5,082 nucleotides of DNA from an uncultured Collinsella sp. (GTDB lineage: Bacteria; Actinomycetota; Coriobacteriia; Coriobacteriales; Coriobacteriaceae). Under the pieces are notes generated by a model. It saw only the letters and a list, made by a program, of their open reading frames with translations. It had not been told where the DNA came from and made no database searches. Shown in pieces: positions 4,378 to 5,082 of this stretch (positions are counted from its first letter, which is position 1; every line of letters starts with the position of its first letter). The stretch spans positions 1 through 5,082 of the forward strand of contig CAADVA010000266.1 of the NCBI GenBank assembly GCA_900752345.1, written 5' to 3'. Position numbers and translations under genes: made by a program.

Positions 4378-5082
4378 ATGCTTAGGATCGGTCTTCTTAC
4401 CAGTGGCGGCGACTGCCAGGCACTCAACGCCACCATGCGCGGCATTGTCAAAACACTTATGACCAACAGCGAAGAGCCTATCGAAATCTATGGTTTTGAG
4501 GACGGCTACCAGGGCCTTATCTACAGCAGATTCCGTGTCATGACTCCCGCCGATTTTAGCGGCATCCTCACCCGCGGCGGCACCATCCTGGGCACGAGCC
4601 GTACGCCGTTCAAGCGCCTGGACACTCCCGAGGCCGACGGCGTCGAGAAGGTGCCCGCAATGGTCCACACCTATCATAAGCTGCAGCTCGACTGCCTGTT
4701 TATGCTGGGTGGCAACGGATCCACCAAGACCGCCAACCGCCTGCGCGAAGAGGGCCTCAACGTTATCGCGCTGCCCAAGACCATCGATAACGACACCTGG
4801 GGCACCGAGTTGACGTTTGGCTTTACGAGCGCCATCGACGTCGCTACCAAGTGCATCGACGACATCCACACCACCGCGTCGAGTCACGGGCGCGTGTTCG
4901 TTATCGAGATCATGGGCCACAAGGTTGGCTGGATCCCGCTGTATGCCGGCGTCGCGGGCGGCGCAGATGTCATCTTGATTCCCGAGATTCCCTACGACAT
5001 GGATAACGTCATCAAGACCATCGAGCATCGCATGGAGACCGGCAGGCGCCTTACTCTCGTGGGCCGCGCCCGGGGGGGGCTC
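4378..5082 (+). CDS. pfkA: 6-phosphofructokinase, N-terminal part (3'-truncated by the window)
   Basis: The frame is open from ATG 4378 to the last base (235 codons; full proteins are about 320-400). The enzyme phosphorylates fructose 6-phosphate to the 1,6-bisphosphate, the committed step of glycolysis, in the cytosol. Motifs in order: the phosphate-binding loop TSGGDCQALNA (8-18), GTSRTPF (72-78), GGNGS (111-115), PKTIDND (133-139) with catalytic Asp137 and Asp139, and EIMGHKVGW (177-185). Gly114 of GGNGS matches the ATP-type glycine; pyrophosphate enzymes carry Asp there. Lys134 of PKTIDND is a feature of the mixed and PPi groups, so donor use is likely ATP but not certain. SD AAGGA lies 6 nt before ATG. 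The last nine codons do not fit the family (VVxAEGA is expected) and include a run of eight G, suggesting sequence error at the end. Confidence 0.92.
   Translation, partial: MLRIGLLTSGGDCQALNATMRGIVKTLMTNSEEPIEIYGFEDGYQGLIYSRFRVMTPADFSGILTRGGTILGTSRTPFKRLDTPEADGVEKVPAMVHTYHKLQLDCLFMLGGNGSTKTANRLREEGLNVIALPKTIDNDTWGTELTFGFTSAIDVATKCIDDIHTTASSHGRVFVIEIMGHKVGWIPLYAGVAGGADVILIPEIPYDMDNVIKTIEHRMETGRRLTLVGRARGGL

Noticed and set aside
3967..5028. Minus-strand open frame of 353 codons
   Set aside because: It spans the end of the hydrolase, the intergenic hairpin and pfkA, all clearly coding or structured on the plus strand; no family resemblance.

Overview
The window looks like a piece of a chromosome (possibly a contig reaching its end) from a GC-rich Gram-positive bacterium. 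The core genes have strong G/C third positions, Shine-Dalgarno sites of the AAGGAG type, and a phosphofructokinase of the 'DCQALN / PKTIDND' group. I infer an actinomycetote of the Coriobacteriia, Collinsella-like. That rests on overall resemblance, not on a marker gene.

Layout from left to right: (1) 1-291, plus strand, the C-terminal end of a D-2-hydroxyacid dehydrogenase cut by the window edge, followed by a 10-bp hairpin. (2) 292-525, a short intergenic stretch with stem-loops and two near-identical 21-bp direct repeats. (3) 526-1390, minus strand, a two-gene type II toxin-antitoxin operon: a RelB/DinJ-like antitoxin overlapping an 8-bp start of a PIN-domain (VapC-like) toxin. Its AT-rich promoter region carries three evenly spaced AGCAT boxes. 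(4) 1486-1607, two intrinsic terminators in tandem, both reading minus, which close the next gene. (5) 1605-3101, minus strand, a complete M18-family zinc aminopeptidase. (6) 3152-4237, plus strand and divergent, a choloylglycine-hydrolase-superfamily (linear amide C-N) Ntn hydrolase with an N-terminal membrane segment. (7) 4378-end, plus strand, the N-terminal 235 codons of a 6-phosphofructokinase, preceded by a strong 11-bp hairpin.

Most of this is housekeeping: acid/alcohol redox, peptide trimming, amide hydrolysis and glycolysis. The accessory part is the toxin-antitoxin cassette. Its two genes differ in base composition (about 53% GC for the toxin, 63% for the antitoxin, counted by hand), and a RelB/DinJ-type DNA-binding domain is paired with a PIN nuclease instead of the usual RelE/YafQ fold. 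I see no CRISPR array, tRNA, rRNA, insertion sequence or prophage gene. I do not see a clear previously undescribed multi-gene system. The most worthwhile leads are the mixed toxin-antitoxin pair with its phased operator-like boxes, the intergenic direct repeats, and the membrane-tethered pro-form of the Ntn hydrolase.
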